Positions 29,103-36,334 of a stretch of 64,000 bases of DNA are shown one piece after another. A model generated the notes under the pieces. It saw nothing but the letters and a program-made list of their open reading frames with translations. It did no database searches and had not been told where the DNA came from. Each line of letters begins with the position of its first letter. Position 1 is the first letter of the stretch. Made by a program: the position numbers and the translations under genes. The stretch is from Corallium rubrum (Eukaryota; Cnidaria; Anthozoa; Scleralcyonacea; Coralliidae): positions 756,001-820,000 of the forward strand of contig OZ036008.1 in assembly GCA_964035015.1 (NCBI GenBank). Reading direction: 5' to 3'.

Positions 29103-30434
29103 TTAGTAAGGTCTGCTTCTTAGATTATATTTAGGTGTTTTTATTTTAAAAGTAGCATGATAATCTTTCTTGTCTTCTGGTGATAATTGGGACACATCTT
29201 CTTTTGTCATGGGTAAATATTTTGATCTAGTCATCATTAGATGGTGTTCATACTCTTCTCTATCATCCGGAGTCATCTTTGCCAAGTCTTTCTCTGTCGG
29301 GTCGCCCAAACTTTCCCAGTTATGAAAGAAATTATGTTTAAGCGTCGGTTGTTCAACGGTAGGAGGCGGTGTTACAAAATAGGTTTTAGGTGTAGCAGGG
29401 AAACCCCACGGAAGATCGTCAGTTTCTTGCTTTATCTCCGGTGTCAAATTTGGTGTATTTTGCTGAGTTTGAAGATTAGTCAGAGGTTGAGACTGATTTT
29501 GCAGTTGGTTTTGAAACGTCAGAAAACGTCCTAGCTGATTGGAGTAAAGTATGCTCTTTTCTTCAGGTGTTAACTGTGGCGCTTGTACAATATCTTGCAT
29601 TTTTTGTTCTGTATTGTACATGGCATTAACGATCGGAGGTAATTGATAGGATTGCTTTTGTATGAAACTACCCAGCTGTTGCTGCAGGCTGGAGCTATTT
29701 TCTCCAGGTAGAACATTGGTCTTGAGGCGGTGATCGTCGTCCGTAGTCGGCTTTAGATCAAGCATTAAATAACCATGAGGGCGACTTGTGGCTTCCTCGT
29801 AACTCTTCATAAATTCATGGACATGACCTGGGTTCACCTGCCGTGCCAAGACAGAAATTTGTTGCTTATCCCTCGGAGACTTGAATAGTACGATATAGTG
29901 TGCGTTGAGGCTGATGTTTCTGGTTTCTTTGCCTTGATGAAATATATTCTGAACAATGTAGATCACGGAGAGATTCCTGTGATGACTTCCTTTAGTAAAT
30001 AGACTAGCAATACGTTTATCTCCCCCTGATTGAGCCATAAGATCATCGAGGACGATCAGGTTACGTTGTGAGACTTCAAGAAAATTATCAGAGTCAATGT
30101 CGGAAGGTATACCCTCATAGAATTCGATGCCTGGTATTGTTTTGATCATTTCTAAATACATGGGCTGCCACTGTCCATAGCACCAAATGATACGTTCGGG
30201 AGGAGGATTAATCGTAGTTTTGGCGTTTTCAAGAAGTGTTTTCACCCATACTGTTTTACCACTTTGGGTGCACCCTGCTACAATACACGTGAACGGGTGC
30301 TGCATGACTGTAGATACGTTGGCTAGAGGAATAGGTTGCGAGGCGTCGCTCTCGGGGTGGACATTCTTAATATGACGAAGAAGGTGCTCTTTTCTCGATA
30401 GACTTTTTCCGCATTTGTTGCAAACGTGTGACAT
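29103..30434 (-). CDS. Zinc-finger P-loop ATPase, left-arm copy
   Basis: I start at the ATG at 30434 (GTAAACATG context); the frame is open nine codons further up but only from TTG. The result is 443 residues. Residues 4-25 form a C2H2 finger (CNKCGKSLSRKEHLLRHIKN). The ATPase core follows: CIVAGCTQSGKTVWVKTLL (Walker A), ERIIWCYGQWQPMYLEMI, RNLIVLDDLMAQSGG (Walker B), TKGSHHRNLSVIYIVQNIFH (sensor block with Gln) and IVLFKSPRDKQQISVLARQ. These blocks resemble A32-type packaging ATPases known from animal virus-like elements. The C-terminal 200 residues are Gln/Pro-rich and end in a basic tail. A poly(A)-type AATAAA follows at about 29065. No frame breaks. Confidence 0.85.
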   Translation of the reverse strand: MSHVCNKCGKSLSRKEHLLRHIKNVHPESDASQPIPLANVSTVMQHPFTCIVAGCTQSGKTVWVKTLLENAKTTINPPPERIIWCYGQWQPMYLEMIKTIPGIEFYEGIPSDIDSDNFLEVSQRNLIVLDDLMAQSGGDKRIASLFTKGSHHRNLSVIYIVQNIFHQGKETRNISLNAHYIVLFKSPRDKQQISVLARQVNPGHVHEFMKSYEEATSRPHGYLMLDLKPTTDDDHRLKTNVLPGENSSSLQQQLGSFIQKQSYQLPPIVNAMYNTEQKMQDIVQAPQLTPEEKSILYSNQLGRFLTFQNQLQNQSQPLTNLQTQQNTPNLTPEIKQETDDLPWGFPATPKTYFVTPPPTVEQPTLKHNFFHNWESLGDPTEKDLAKMTPDDREEYEHHLMMTRSKYLPMTKEDVSQLSPEDKKDYHATFKIKTPKYNLRSRPY

Positions 30435-30566
30435 GTTTACACGATGAGTACTAAACACCAAATGAGTTTATTATTTGGAAGCGCAATGCTTAAATTATTT
30501 AACCAAATTTCTGCAGAGGATCTAAACACCCAAACACCCCCGGGGGTAACCCCAAACACCCCTGGG

Positions 30567-30786
30567 CACTCCAATAACCCCCAGGGGTGTTTGTGGGTTA
30601 CCCCCGGGGTGTTTGGGGTTACCCCAGGGGTGATTGGGGTACCCCAGGGGTGTTTGGGGGTTACCCATGGGGTGATTGGGGTACCCCAGGGGTGATTGGG
30701 GTACCCCAGGGGTGTTTGGGGTTACCCCCGGGGGTGATTGGGGTACCCAGGGGTGTTTGGGGTTACCCCCGGGGGTGATTGGGGTA
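30567..30786 (+). repeat. G-rich spacer at the palindrome centre
   Basis: Imperfect tandem units of about 20 bases (GGGGTGTTTGGGGTTACCCC, GGGGTGATTGGGGTACCCCA) run through the spacer and into both arm ends. The strand has regularly spaced G-runs of four or more and also local self-complementary GGGGTACCCC blocks. It is the only asymmetric segment of the element and the turn of any hairpin formed by a single strand. Confidence 0.9.
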
Positions 30787-30918
30787 CCCAGGGGTGTTTG
30801 GGGTTACCCCCGGGGGTGTTTGGGTGTTTAGATCCTCTGCAGAAATTTGGTTAAATAATTTAAGCATTGCGCTTCCAAATAATAAACTCATTTGGTGTTT
30901 AGTACTCATCGTGTAAAC

Positions 30919-32250
30919 ATGTCACACGTTTGCAACAAATGCGGAAAAAGTCTATCGAGAAAAGAGCACCTTCTTCGTCATATTAAGAATGTCCACCCCG
31001 AGAGCGACGCCTCGCAACCTATTCCTCTAGCCAACGTATCTACAGTCATGCAGCACCCGTTCACGTGTATTGTAGCAGGGTGCACCCAAAGTGGTAAAAC
31101 AGTATGGGTGAAAACACTTCTTGAAAACGCCAAAACTACGATTAATCCTCCTCCCGAACGTATCATTTGGTGCTATGGACAGTGGCAGCCCATGTATTTA
31201 GAAATGATCAAAACAATACCAGGCATCGAATTCTATGAGGGTATACCTTCCGACATTGACTCTGATAATTTTCTTGAAGTCTCACAACGTAACCTGATCG
31301 TCCTCGATGATCTTATGGCTCAATCAGGGGGAGATAAACGTATTGCTAGTCTATTTACTAAAGGAAGTCATCACAGGAATCTCTCCGTGATCTACATTGT
31401 TCAGAATATATTTCATCAAGGCAAAGAAACCAGAAACATCAGCCTCAACGCACACTATATCGTACTATTCAAGTCTCCGAGGGATAAGCAACAAATTTCT
31501 GTCTTGGCACGGCAGGTGAACCCAGGTCATGTCCATGAATTTATGAAGAGTTACGAGGAAGCCACAAGTCGCCCTCATGGTTATTTAATGCTTGATCTAA
31601 AGCCGACTACGGACGACGATCACCGCCTCAAGACCAATGTTCTACCTGGAGAAAATAGCTCCAGCCTGCAGCAACAGCTGGGTAGTTTCATACAAAAGCA
31701 ATCCTATCAATTACCTCCGATCGTTAATGCCATGTACAATACAGAACAAAAAATGCAAGATATTGTACAAGCGCCACAGTTAACACCTGAAGAAAAGAGC
31801 ATACTTTACTCCAATCAGCTAGGACGTTTTCTGACGTTTCAAAACCAACTGCAAAATCAGTCTCAACCTCTGACTAATCTTCAAACTCAGCAAAATACAC
31901 CAAATTTGACACCGGAGATAAAGCAAGAAACTGACGATCTTCCGTGGGGTTTCCCTGCTACACCTAAAACCTATTTTGTAACACCGCCTCCTACCGTTGA
32001 ACAACCGACGCTTAAACATAATTTCTTTCATAACTGGGAAAGTTTGGGCGACCCGACAGAGAAAGACTTGGCAAAGATGACTCCGGATGATAGAGAAGAG
32101 TATGAACACCATCTAATGATGACTAGATCAAAATATTTACCCATGACAAAAGAAGATGTGTCCCAATTATCACCAGAAGACAAGAAAGATTATCATGCTA
32201 CTTTTAAAATAAAAACACCTAAATATAATCTAAGAAGCAGACCTTACTAA
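30919..32250 (+). CDS. Zinc-finger P-loop ATPase, right-arm copy
   Basis: This is the exact mirror of the gene at 29103-30434, with an identical 443-residue translation and identical shadow frames on the other strand, so the DNA is the same or nearly so. It is transcribed outward from the centre, away from the left copy; both would be driven from the region around the G-rich spacer, where AATTATTTAACC / TTAAATAATTTAAG lie symmetrically. With two intact copies and no decay, the insertion must be young or the arms are kept alike by copying between them. Confidence 0.85.
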   Translation: MSHVCNKCGKSLSRKEHLLRHIKNVHPESDASQPIPLANVSTVMQHPFTCIVAGCTQSGKTVWVKTLLENAKTTINPPPERIIWCYGQWQPMYLEMIKTIPGIEFYEGIPSDIDSDNFLEVSQRNLIVLDDLMAQSGGDKRIASLFTKGSHHRNLSVIYIVQNIFHQGKETRNISLNAHYIVLFKSPRDKQQISVLARQVNPGHVHEFMKSYEEATSRPHGYLMLDLKPTTDDDHRLKTNVLPGENSSSLQQQLGSFIQKQSYQLPPIVNAMYNTEQKMQDIVQAPQLTPEEKSILYSNQLGRFLTFQNQLQNQSQPLTNLQTQQNTPNLTPEIKQETDDLPWGFPATPKTYFVTPPPTVEQPTLKHNFFHNWESLGDPTEKDLAKMTPDDREEYEHHLMMTRSKYLPMTKEDVSQLSPEDKKDYHATFKIKTPKYNLRSRPY

Positions 32251-32318
32251 AACTTTTTATATGTATATGTTTGAACGAAAACCGAAATAAATATTTTAAA
32301 CTGATTGTTGTGATGACG

Positions 32319-32704
32319 CTAATGACTTTCTCGCCTAGACTCGCCTAAGCGCTTAATCCTCTTAATTGCCCCTAACGAGTTTCTCTTTTGTCTCCTGCAC
32401 GTGCACTGAGATAAATATGCAAATATCACCGTTAGTAACAGAAAGCGTAGCAACCAGCTTGAAGAGTTATTCCGTTTATATTTTCTCATGAAATCATTGA
32501 TCGTTCTTCTTTTTACGGCTTCTCGAATTGATTCTTCATCCAAGGATTCGTATACTCTATACACTAGGGTTAGATAAGCGATAATTCGACCAAAACTGTC
32601 AACATTCATCTCTTCGTAAATAACACTAAGATTACTTAACCAAAAACCCGCTAAATTCCTACAAACCAGGTTTAAGATAAAAAATATAAAGTGTCTCTAT
32701 CCAT
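32319..32704 (-). CDS. Small Bcl-2-like (BH1 motif) membrane protein, right arm
   Basis: Mirror copy of the frame at 28649-29034, with the clear 96-residue part at 32319-32609 and the upstream ATG at 32704. Protein, slippery heptamer and flanks are identical to the left copy. It is read inward from the right terminus, driven by its own TATA box and AP-1-type array. Confidence 0.55.
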
Positions 32705-32902
32705 TTCTGTTTCGTTCCTCTACAAACTAGGCCAAAGTAAACGATAACTCTCTAAATTTGTTAACACTTATTGCCACAAAACGTGTATAAGACCGTTTGA
32801 TCATAAAGGTTAATATAATATTCAAAGTCTCCATATTATTCAATTTATATAACTTCATGCGCACTAACTATATTCCAGTCTTGTCCAAACATGTCACAGG
32901 CG

Positions 32903-32967
32903 TGAGTCATGCGTGAGTCATGCGTGAGTCATGCGTGAGTCATGGTGCGTGAGTCATGCGTGAGTCA
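32903..32967 (-). promoter_or_regulatory. Array of six AP-1-type sites (right arm)
   Basis: Mirror of 28386-28450. Because TGACTCA is nearly palindromic it reads TGAGTCA on the plus strand here. Confidence 0.8.
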
Positions 32968-33032
32968 CGCTGAATATTAATGAGGCGGCATCCCTTTGAT
33001 ACACTGGATGGGGGGGGTCATCTACTCAGAGC

Positions 33033-33258
33033 AACACAAGGTTCTGAGCTATTGGGTACACTAACTCTGGGGAATGCAGACAGGCATTATAGCGGTCACT
33101 GGTCTATACCTGTTAATCATGACTTTTACGTCAAAGACACTATATCAGTACAGCAGGCCAGCAATAAACCATCTGTCGGCTACATCTACCCAACAATAAC
33201 CGGACTGACTAGTGGTAATGAGAGCTGCCTAACTGTAGCATTCTATGAGCCTGTTTAA
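33033..33258 (+). pseudogene. Interrupted Polinton gene, 3' part
   Basis: Coding sequence resumes directly after the right copy of CAGAGC (33027-33032) and runs to TAA at 33256-33258. Blocks include LGTLTLGNADRHYSGHWSIP and PSVGYIYPTITGLTSGN, strand- and turn-rich like the 5' part. The last codons overlap the start of the next gene (ATG at 33245), as elsewhere in this compact element. Together with 27963-28326 it would make a protein of roughly 200 residues; the function is unknown. Confidence 0.65.
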
Positions 33259-33811
33259 TCCCACCCATATTATGACACTTAACAGGGAGAAGAGTATAAT
33301 AAGATTCAACCACATATCTGATAAGCTGAGCCAGGGGGAGGTTGAGATGTTAAAGTCACTTTACGAGCATTACCACATGATGGCTACATGCTACCAGTGG
33401 CAATTTAAGAGACTCTCTAGGATCAATCTTACCATGAACATGTCTGCTATATTCCTGACTGTTGCTGGCGGGGCGTTTAGCGCATTAGGTGGATTCGCTA
33501 CATTATCTATAAGTGCTGTCGGGCTTCTTATGCATGGGTATATCAAGAATAAGAGAATAGCGGAGAAAGTAAGTCAGTGCGAGGTTGCATACAAGAGCTA
33601 TACAAAGTCACTAAACACCATCAAAGGATATCTCAGAGGTATCGAGTTTGACAGATCCACAATGTTTAGCAACCTGACCATGGTAGACAATATAATAAAT
33701 GACAGCACTATGCCGCTGGAGAGGAAAATAAAGGATAGGTATAGCAGGGTATATAGAGGTCATGCGTATATGAAATCATCGGAGTATTATGACGGGCTTC
33801 GAGGAGTTTGA
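33245..33811 (+). CDS. Polinton membrane protein, two hydrophobic segments
   Basis: This has 188 codons, starting inside the last codons of the preceding gene (14-base overlap). Residues about 66-98 form a hairpin of two hydrophobic segments (SAIFLTVAGGAFSALGGF and ATLSISAVGLLMHGYI), flanked by helical charged regions (EMLKSLYEHYHMMATCYQW before, AEKVSQCEVAYKSYTKSLNT after). No family recognised. Short Gly-rich double segments of this kind occur in virion membrane or membrane-active proteins, but that is only a suggestion. The C-terminal 23 bases overlap the next gene. Confidence 0.75.
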   Translation: MSLFNPTHIMTLNREKSIIRFNHISDKLSQGEVEMLKSLYEHYHMMATCYQWQFKRLSRINLTMNMSAIFLTVAGGAFSALGGFATLSISAVGLLMHGYIKNKRIAEKVSQCEVAYKSYTKSLNTIKGYLRGIEFDRSTMFSNLTMVDNIINDSTMPLERKIKDRYSRVYRGHAYMKSSEYYDGLRGV

Positions 33812-34706
33812 AATGAACACTTTAGGTAGTTATGAGGTTCCCGATGATGATGGCAGTGTGGTTGCTGGTTATGAAGAAACAGATTTAGGTGGAACTGATC
33901 CTACATTGGGTGCTGACCCTGGAAGAGGGACTGTTAGATTTAGTCGGACTGGGGAAACCATATATCCAGACTTTGATGAGAACAGGCCAGACATAATCAG
34001 CGGTCGTAAAACCAGGACAGACCCGGAGTACATCGAAATGGATGAGCTTAGAGACAGGATTGACAGAAGTCATGTTAGTGAATTAGAATGGGACGACTGG
34101 GGTTTCAGGCCTGATAATCAGCCAGGTACTGTAGATTATGATGAAAGTGTTAACATAAGGCTTAATAATGAGGGTTCATTAATGAGAAGATGGGTCCGTG
34201 ATCTTTTCACTAACATTCTTAGTATTGGAGACTGTGCCGATCCTGATTTCATAGACTATCTTATTAATGATAAAATCCTAAGTATTGAAAGAAAGCCAGA
34301 TAATGCTTCCGACTACAGAGTTAGGTTCTTTAATCATGAGTTCGAGACAGCTGACAGGTCTATAGATATCGACACTAAGACTATTAGAGATGATATAAGG
34401 AACCTATATGACGAGTGGAGTGAAAGACTTAACAGAAGCACTTTGAAGAAGGTGGGTGTGATAACTGGTATCGGTCTAAGCATAGCGGCAATAGTCACAG
34501 GGCTAGCAGTTGGATTAACAAGAGGAGGTTCAGATGTGATACATGCGGGGAAGAAGAGGAGAAAGTGGGAGAAGCTTAACCCAGCTAAGGTAAGTATACC
34601 ATGGTCAGATATTGAGGAGGCTGGTGGAGATGTCCTAGTATTTACTGGTAAGTATCTCACAGTTATCTTAGCGGTATCTGCAGTGTATCTGATAGCAAGA
34701 CGGTAA
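33789..34706 (+). CDS. Polinton membrane protein, acidic N-terminus
   Basis: This has 305 codons and begins after AGTATTATG. The first 60 residues are acidic and Gly-rich (EVPDDDGSVVAGYEETDLGG). The middle contains RWVRDLFTNILSIGDCADPD. Two hydrophobic segments lie near 222-245 (VITGIGLSIAAIVTGLAVGL) and at the C-terminus (YLTVILAVSAVYLIARR), with a basic KKRRKWEK between them. The layout mirrors the 505-residue protein at 24599-26116, so the two may be distant paralogues. Function unknown. Confidence 0.75.
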   Translation: MTGFEEFEMNTLGSYEVPDDDGSVVAGYEETDLGGTDPTLGADPGRGTVRFSRTGETIYPDFDENRPDIISGRKTRTDPEYIEMDELRDRIDRSHVSELEWDDWGFRPDNQPGTVDYDESVNIRLNNEGSLMRRWVRDLFTNILSIGDCADPDFIDYLINDKILSIERKPDNASDYRVRFFNHEFETADRSIDIDTKTIRDDIRNLYDEWSERLNRSTLKKVGVITGIGLSIAAIVTGLAVGLTRGGSDVIHAGKKRRKWEKLNPAKVSIPWSDIEEAGGDVLVFTGKYLTVILAVSAVYLIARR

Positions 34707-34729
34707 GTAAACCTGAGGTAATCTATAAG

Positions 34730-35083
34730 ATGACTGACAGCAAACCTGAGGTAATCTATAAGATGACTGACAGTAAAGACCCTAAGATTACTACCGAGGT
34801 TAAGACTAAAGATCCCAAACGTGTTGAGGCAGGTAAGAGGTTGGCAGCAATCTCCAAAGCAGCAAAGGAAAAGAAGATGAAGGAAAGGATAAAGATGGAT
34901 GAGTCAGATTCCTCATGGTCATTACCTTCTAATGGATACATGTTAGGACTAGCAGGACTTCTGGTAGCGGGTGTGTCATTATACTTCACATGGAAAAGTG
35001 ATAGGAGGGAGGTAGCTGCTGCTGTTGTGGCTGACACAGCTGAGCCAGTTGCAAAGACCATGAGCAAGCTGGAGACATTGTAA
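34730..35083 (+). CDS. Small Polinton membrane protein with duplicated start
   Basis: This has 117 codons. A 33-bp direct duplication (units starting at 34711 and 34744) repeats the leader and first codons, giving two in-frame ATGs at 34730 and 34763 and a protein start that repeats KPEVIYKMTDSK-like sequence. The rest has a Lys-rich stretch (KAAKEKKMKERIKMDE) and one membrane segment (GYMLGLAGLLVAGVSLYFTW) near residues 65-84. Either ATG could be used; the second lies in the same leader context. No family recognised. Confidence 0.68.
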   Translation: MTDSKPEVIYKMTDSKDPKITTEVKTKDPKRVEAGKRLAAISKAAKEKKMKERIKMDESDSSWSLPSNGYMLGLAGLLVAGVSLYFTWKSDRREVAAAVVADTAEPVAKTMSKLETL

Positions 35084-35101
35084 CTAAATATCACTAGTAG
35101 T

Positions 35102-35335
35102 ATGTCGGCTCAGAGGAAGGAACTTATGAATGAAGGATTCGACGCTGTTTTAGTTACGGTGGGAGTTTTACTGTTTAGTATGGCTAGTAAGAAATTGCTG
35201 AGGGAGCCGCTAACATCGGCTGAGAGTATGAAGTCATATGTGAAGCTAGCAGTTGGTATCACAGCATCAACACTAACTGTAAAATACCTGCAGCAGAAGA
35301 AGTATATACCTGAGGACCCCTTCAAGAATACCTAG
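35102..35335 (+). CDS. Small Polinton protein, two hydrophobic stretches
   Basis: This has 77 codons, starting after CTAGTAGTATG, the motif shared by other genes of the element. Hydrophobic stretches AVLVTVGVLLFSMASKKLL and VKLAVGITASTLTVKYL suggest a short membrane protein. It sits in a head-to-tail row with the neighbours (18 and 8 bases apart). No family recognised. Confidence 0.62.
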   Translation: MSAQRKELMNEGFDAVLVTVGVLLFSMASKKLLREPLTSAESMKSYVKLAVGITASTLTVKYLQQKKYIPEDPFKNT

Positions 35336-35343
35336 GTGACATT

Positions 35344-35769
35344 ATGGCAGGTGCATTAGCAGGTGGAGCTCTTCAGACAACATTCGCTGCATTAAGTTTT
35401 GCTGGGGCAGGTTTCCTATTTAACAAGCTTAACCACACTGGATATGAGAAGGAAATTAAGAGACACAACCTAAGCATGGAGAAGCTGGCAGCAGCTAAGA
35501 AAGCGTTCTATGAGAATGAGATAAGACATAAGGACAGACTGGCTCAACTTAGAGCGGAGTTAAGTGATGCCAACGCCGACATAAATACCACTAACAGGGC
35601 CTTGGATAAGCTGAGAACATACACCTCAAATGGTATGACCTTCAGGGATGAACCTAAACTTGGAGACTTCTATAAACCTTCTAAGGAGATGCAGAAGTAC
35701 CAGGCGATGTTTGTTGCTATAGCGGGAGTCTCTGTAGGTTTCATAGCACATAGGGTAGGGATTATTTAA
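35344..35769 (+). CDS. Small Polinton protein, coiled coil between membrane segments
   Basis: This has 141 codons. The start is hydrophobic and Gly/Ala-rich (GGALQTTFAALSFAGAGFLF). Residues about 40-95 are a charged helical region likely to form a coiled coil (EKLAAAKKAFYENEIRHKDR). The end is a second hydrophobic segment (MFVAIAGVSVGFIAHRVGII). Such a plan fits a small structural membrane protein. Function unknown. Confidence 0.7.
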   Translation: MAGALAGGALQTTFAALSFAGAGFLFNKLNHTGYEKEIKRHNLSMEKLAAAKKAFYENEIRHKDRLAQLRAELSDANADINTTNRALDKLRTYTSNGMTFRDEPKLGDFYKPSKEMQKYQAMFVAIAGVSVGFIAHRVGII

Positions 35770-35781
35770 AGATATATTCCT

Positions 35782-36309
35782 ATGCTATATTATATGGGTA
35801 GAAGGGAAGACTATGTGGAGCGAAGATTCAGGAAAATAGATGAGATGTACACATGTGATGACTGTGGTGGCCAACGTATAAACTGCCATGGTTTTCCGAC
35901 CTGTACATCATGTGGCCTACAAGGACCTTTCACAGTACCTGTACCAGAGTTGGATCTAATGTCATGGAGCAAGAGGAAGACTGTTCATAAGAGAAGTAAG
36001 TGGTTTGCTAGAAGGATAGCGGGAGTTGTTAATAGTTCTGATGAAAGAACGTTGACAGCTGATTTCATAAAGGTTGTGTCAGTGCTGATGAGACTTAACC
36101 TGATAGGAAAAAATGTAAGTAGGTACAGCTACTATATAATAAGGTTGGCCAGTCGCAGAGGACTAACACTACTCACAGACGTCAGTGACATGTGTGATGG
36201 ATATAGTAAGAACATGTTTGATGATCGGTTGTTCGGATCTGTATATAGGGAGCTGGGTTGGGACATTGATTGCAGATGTCTTATGTTCCTGAAGTGGAAG
36301 GACACTTAA
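35782..36309 (+). CDS. Zinc-ribbon protein, possible VLTF3-like transcription factor
   Basis: This has 175 codons. Residues 24-43 hold a zinc ribbon, C-x2-C ... C-x2-C (CDDCGGQRINCHGFPTCTSC, with CG at the end). After it comes a helical domain (KRSKWFARRIAGVVNSSDER, RLNLIGKNVSRYSYYIIRL, FGSVYRELGWDIDCRCLMF). An N-terminal ribbon plus helical repeats is the plan of VLTF3-type late transcription factors of large DNA viruses and of TFIIB. The resemblance is one of layout and of a few positions only. If right, it would pair with the start-proximal motif found in front of many genes here. Other zinc-binding roles are possible. Confidence 0.5.
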   Translation: MLYYMGRREDYVERRFRKIDEMYTCDDCGGQRINCHGFPTCTSCGLQGPFTVPVPELDLMSWSKRKTVHKRSKWFARRIAGVVNSSDERTLTADFIKVVSVLMRLNLIGKNVSRYSYYIIRLASRRGLTLLTDVSDMCDGYSKNMFDDRLFGSVYRELGWDIDCRCLMFLKWKDT

Positions 36310-36334
36310 AGAAATAATTTTATATACCTAGTAT

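Larger units (their letters stand above)
28327..33026. mobile_element. Palindromic Polinton-like element, 4,700 bp
   Basis: The termini are AGTAGATGACCCCCCCC and its complement. Arms 28327-30566 and 30787-33026 (2,240 bp each) are inverted copies: every paired frame start and end sums to 61353, so no indel separates the arms, and the paired translations are identical. A 220-bp G-rich spacer (30567-30786) is the only part that is not part of the palindrome. Each arm carries, from the outside in, six TGACTCA sites, a TATA box, a BH1-like small protein, and a zinc-finger ATPase in convergent orientation to it. There is no polymerase, integrase or capsid gene, so it must move with helper functions; AGTAG ends and the 6-bp duplication point to a Polinton integrase. 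It interrupts a gene of the surrounding Polinton. Confidence 0.92.

Noticed and set aside
29241-29534. Plus-strand 97-codon frame within the ATPase gene (and its mirror 31819-32112)
   Set aside because: It is the antisense of the ATPase C-terminal part and has no independent support.
30587-30778. Gly/Val/Trp-rich open frame in the palindrome centre
   Set aside because: Its repeats (GVWGYPRG, GDWGTPG) only translate the G-rich tandem DNA; it has no conserved start and lies in a non-coding spacer.
30567-30786. Telomere repeat
   Set aside because: TTGGGG occurs, but units are longer, interrupted by TACCCC blocks, and not of the animal TTAGGG type.
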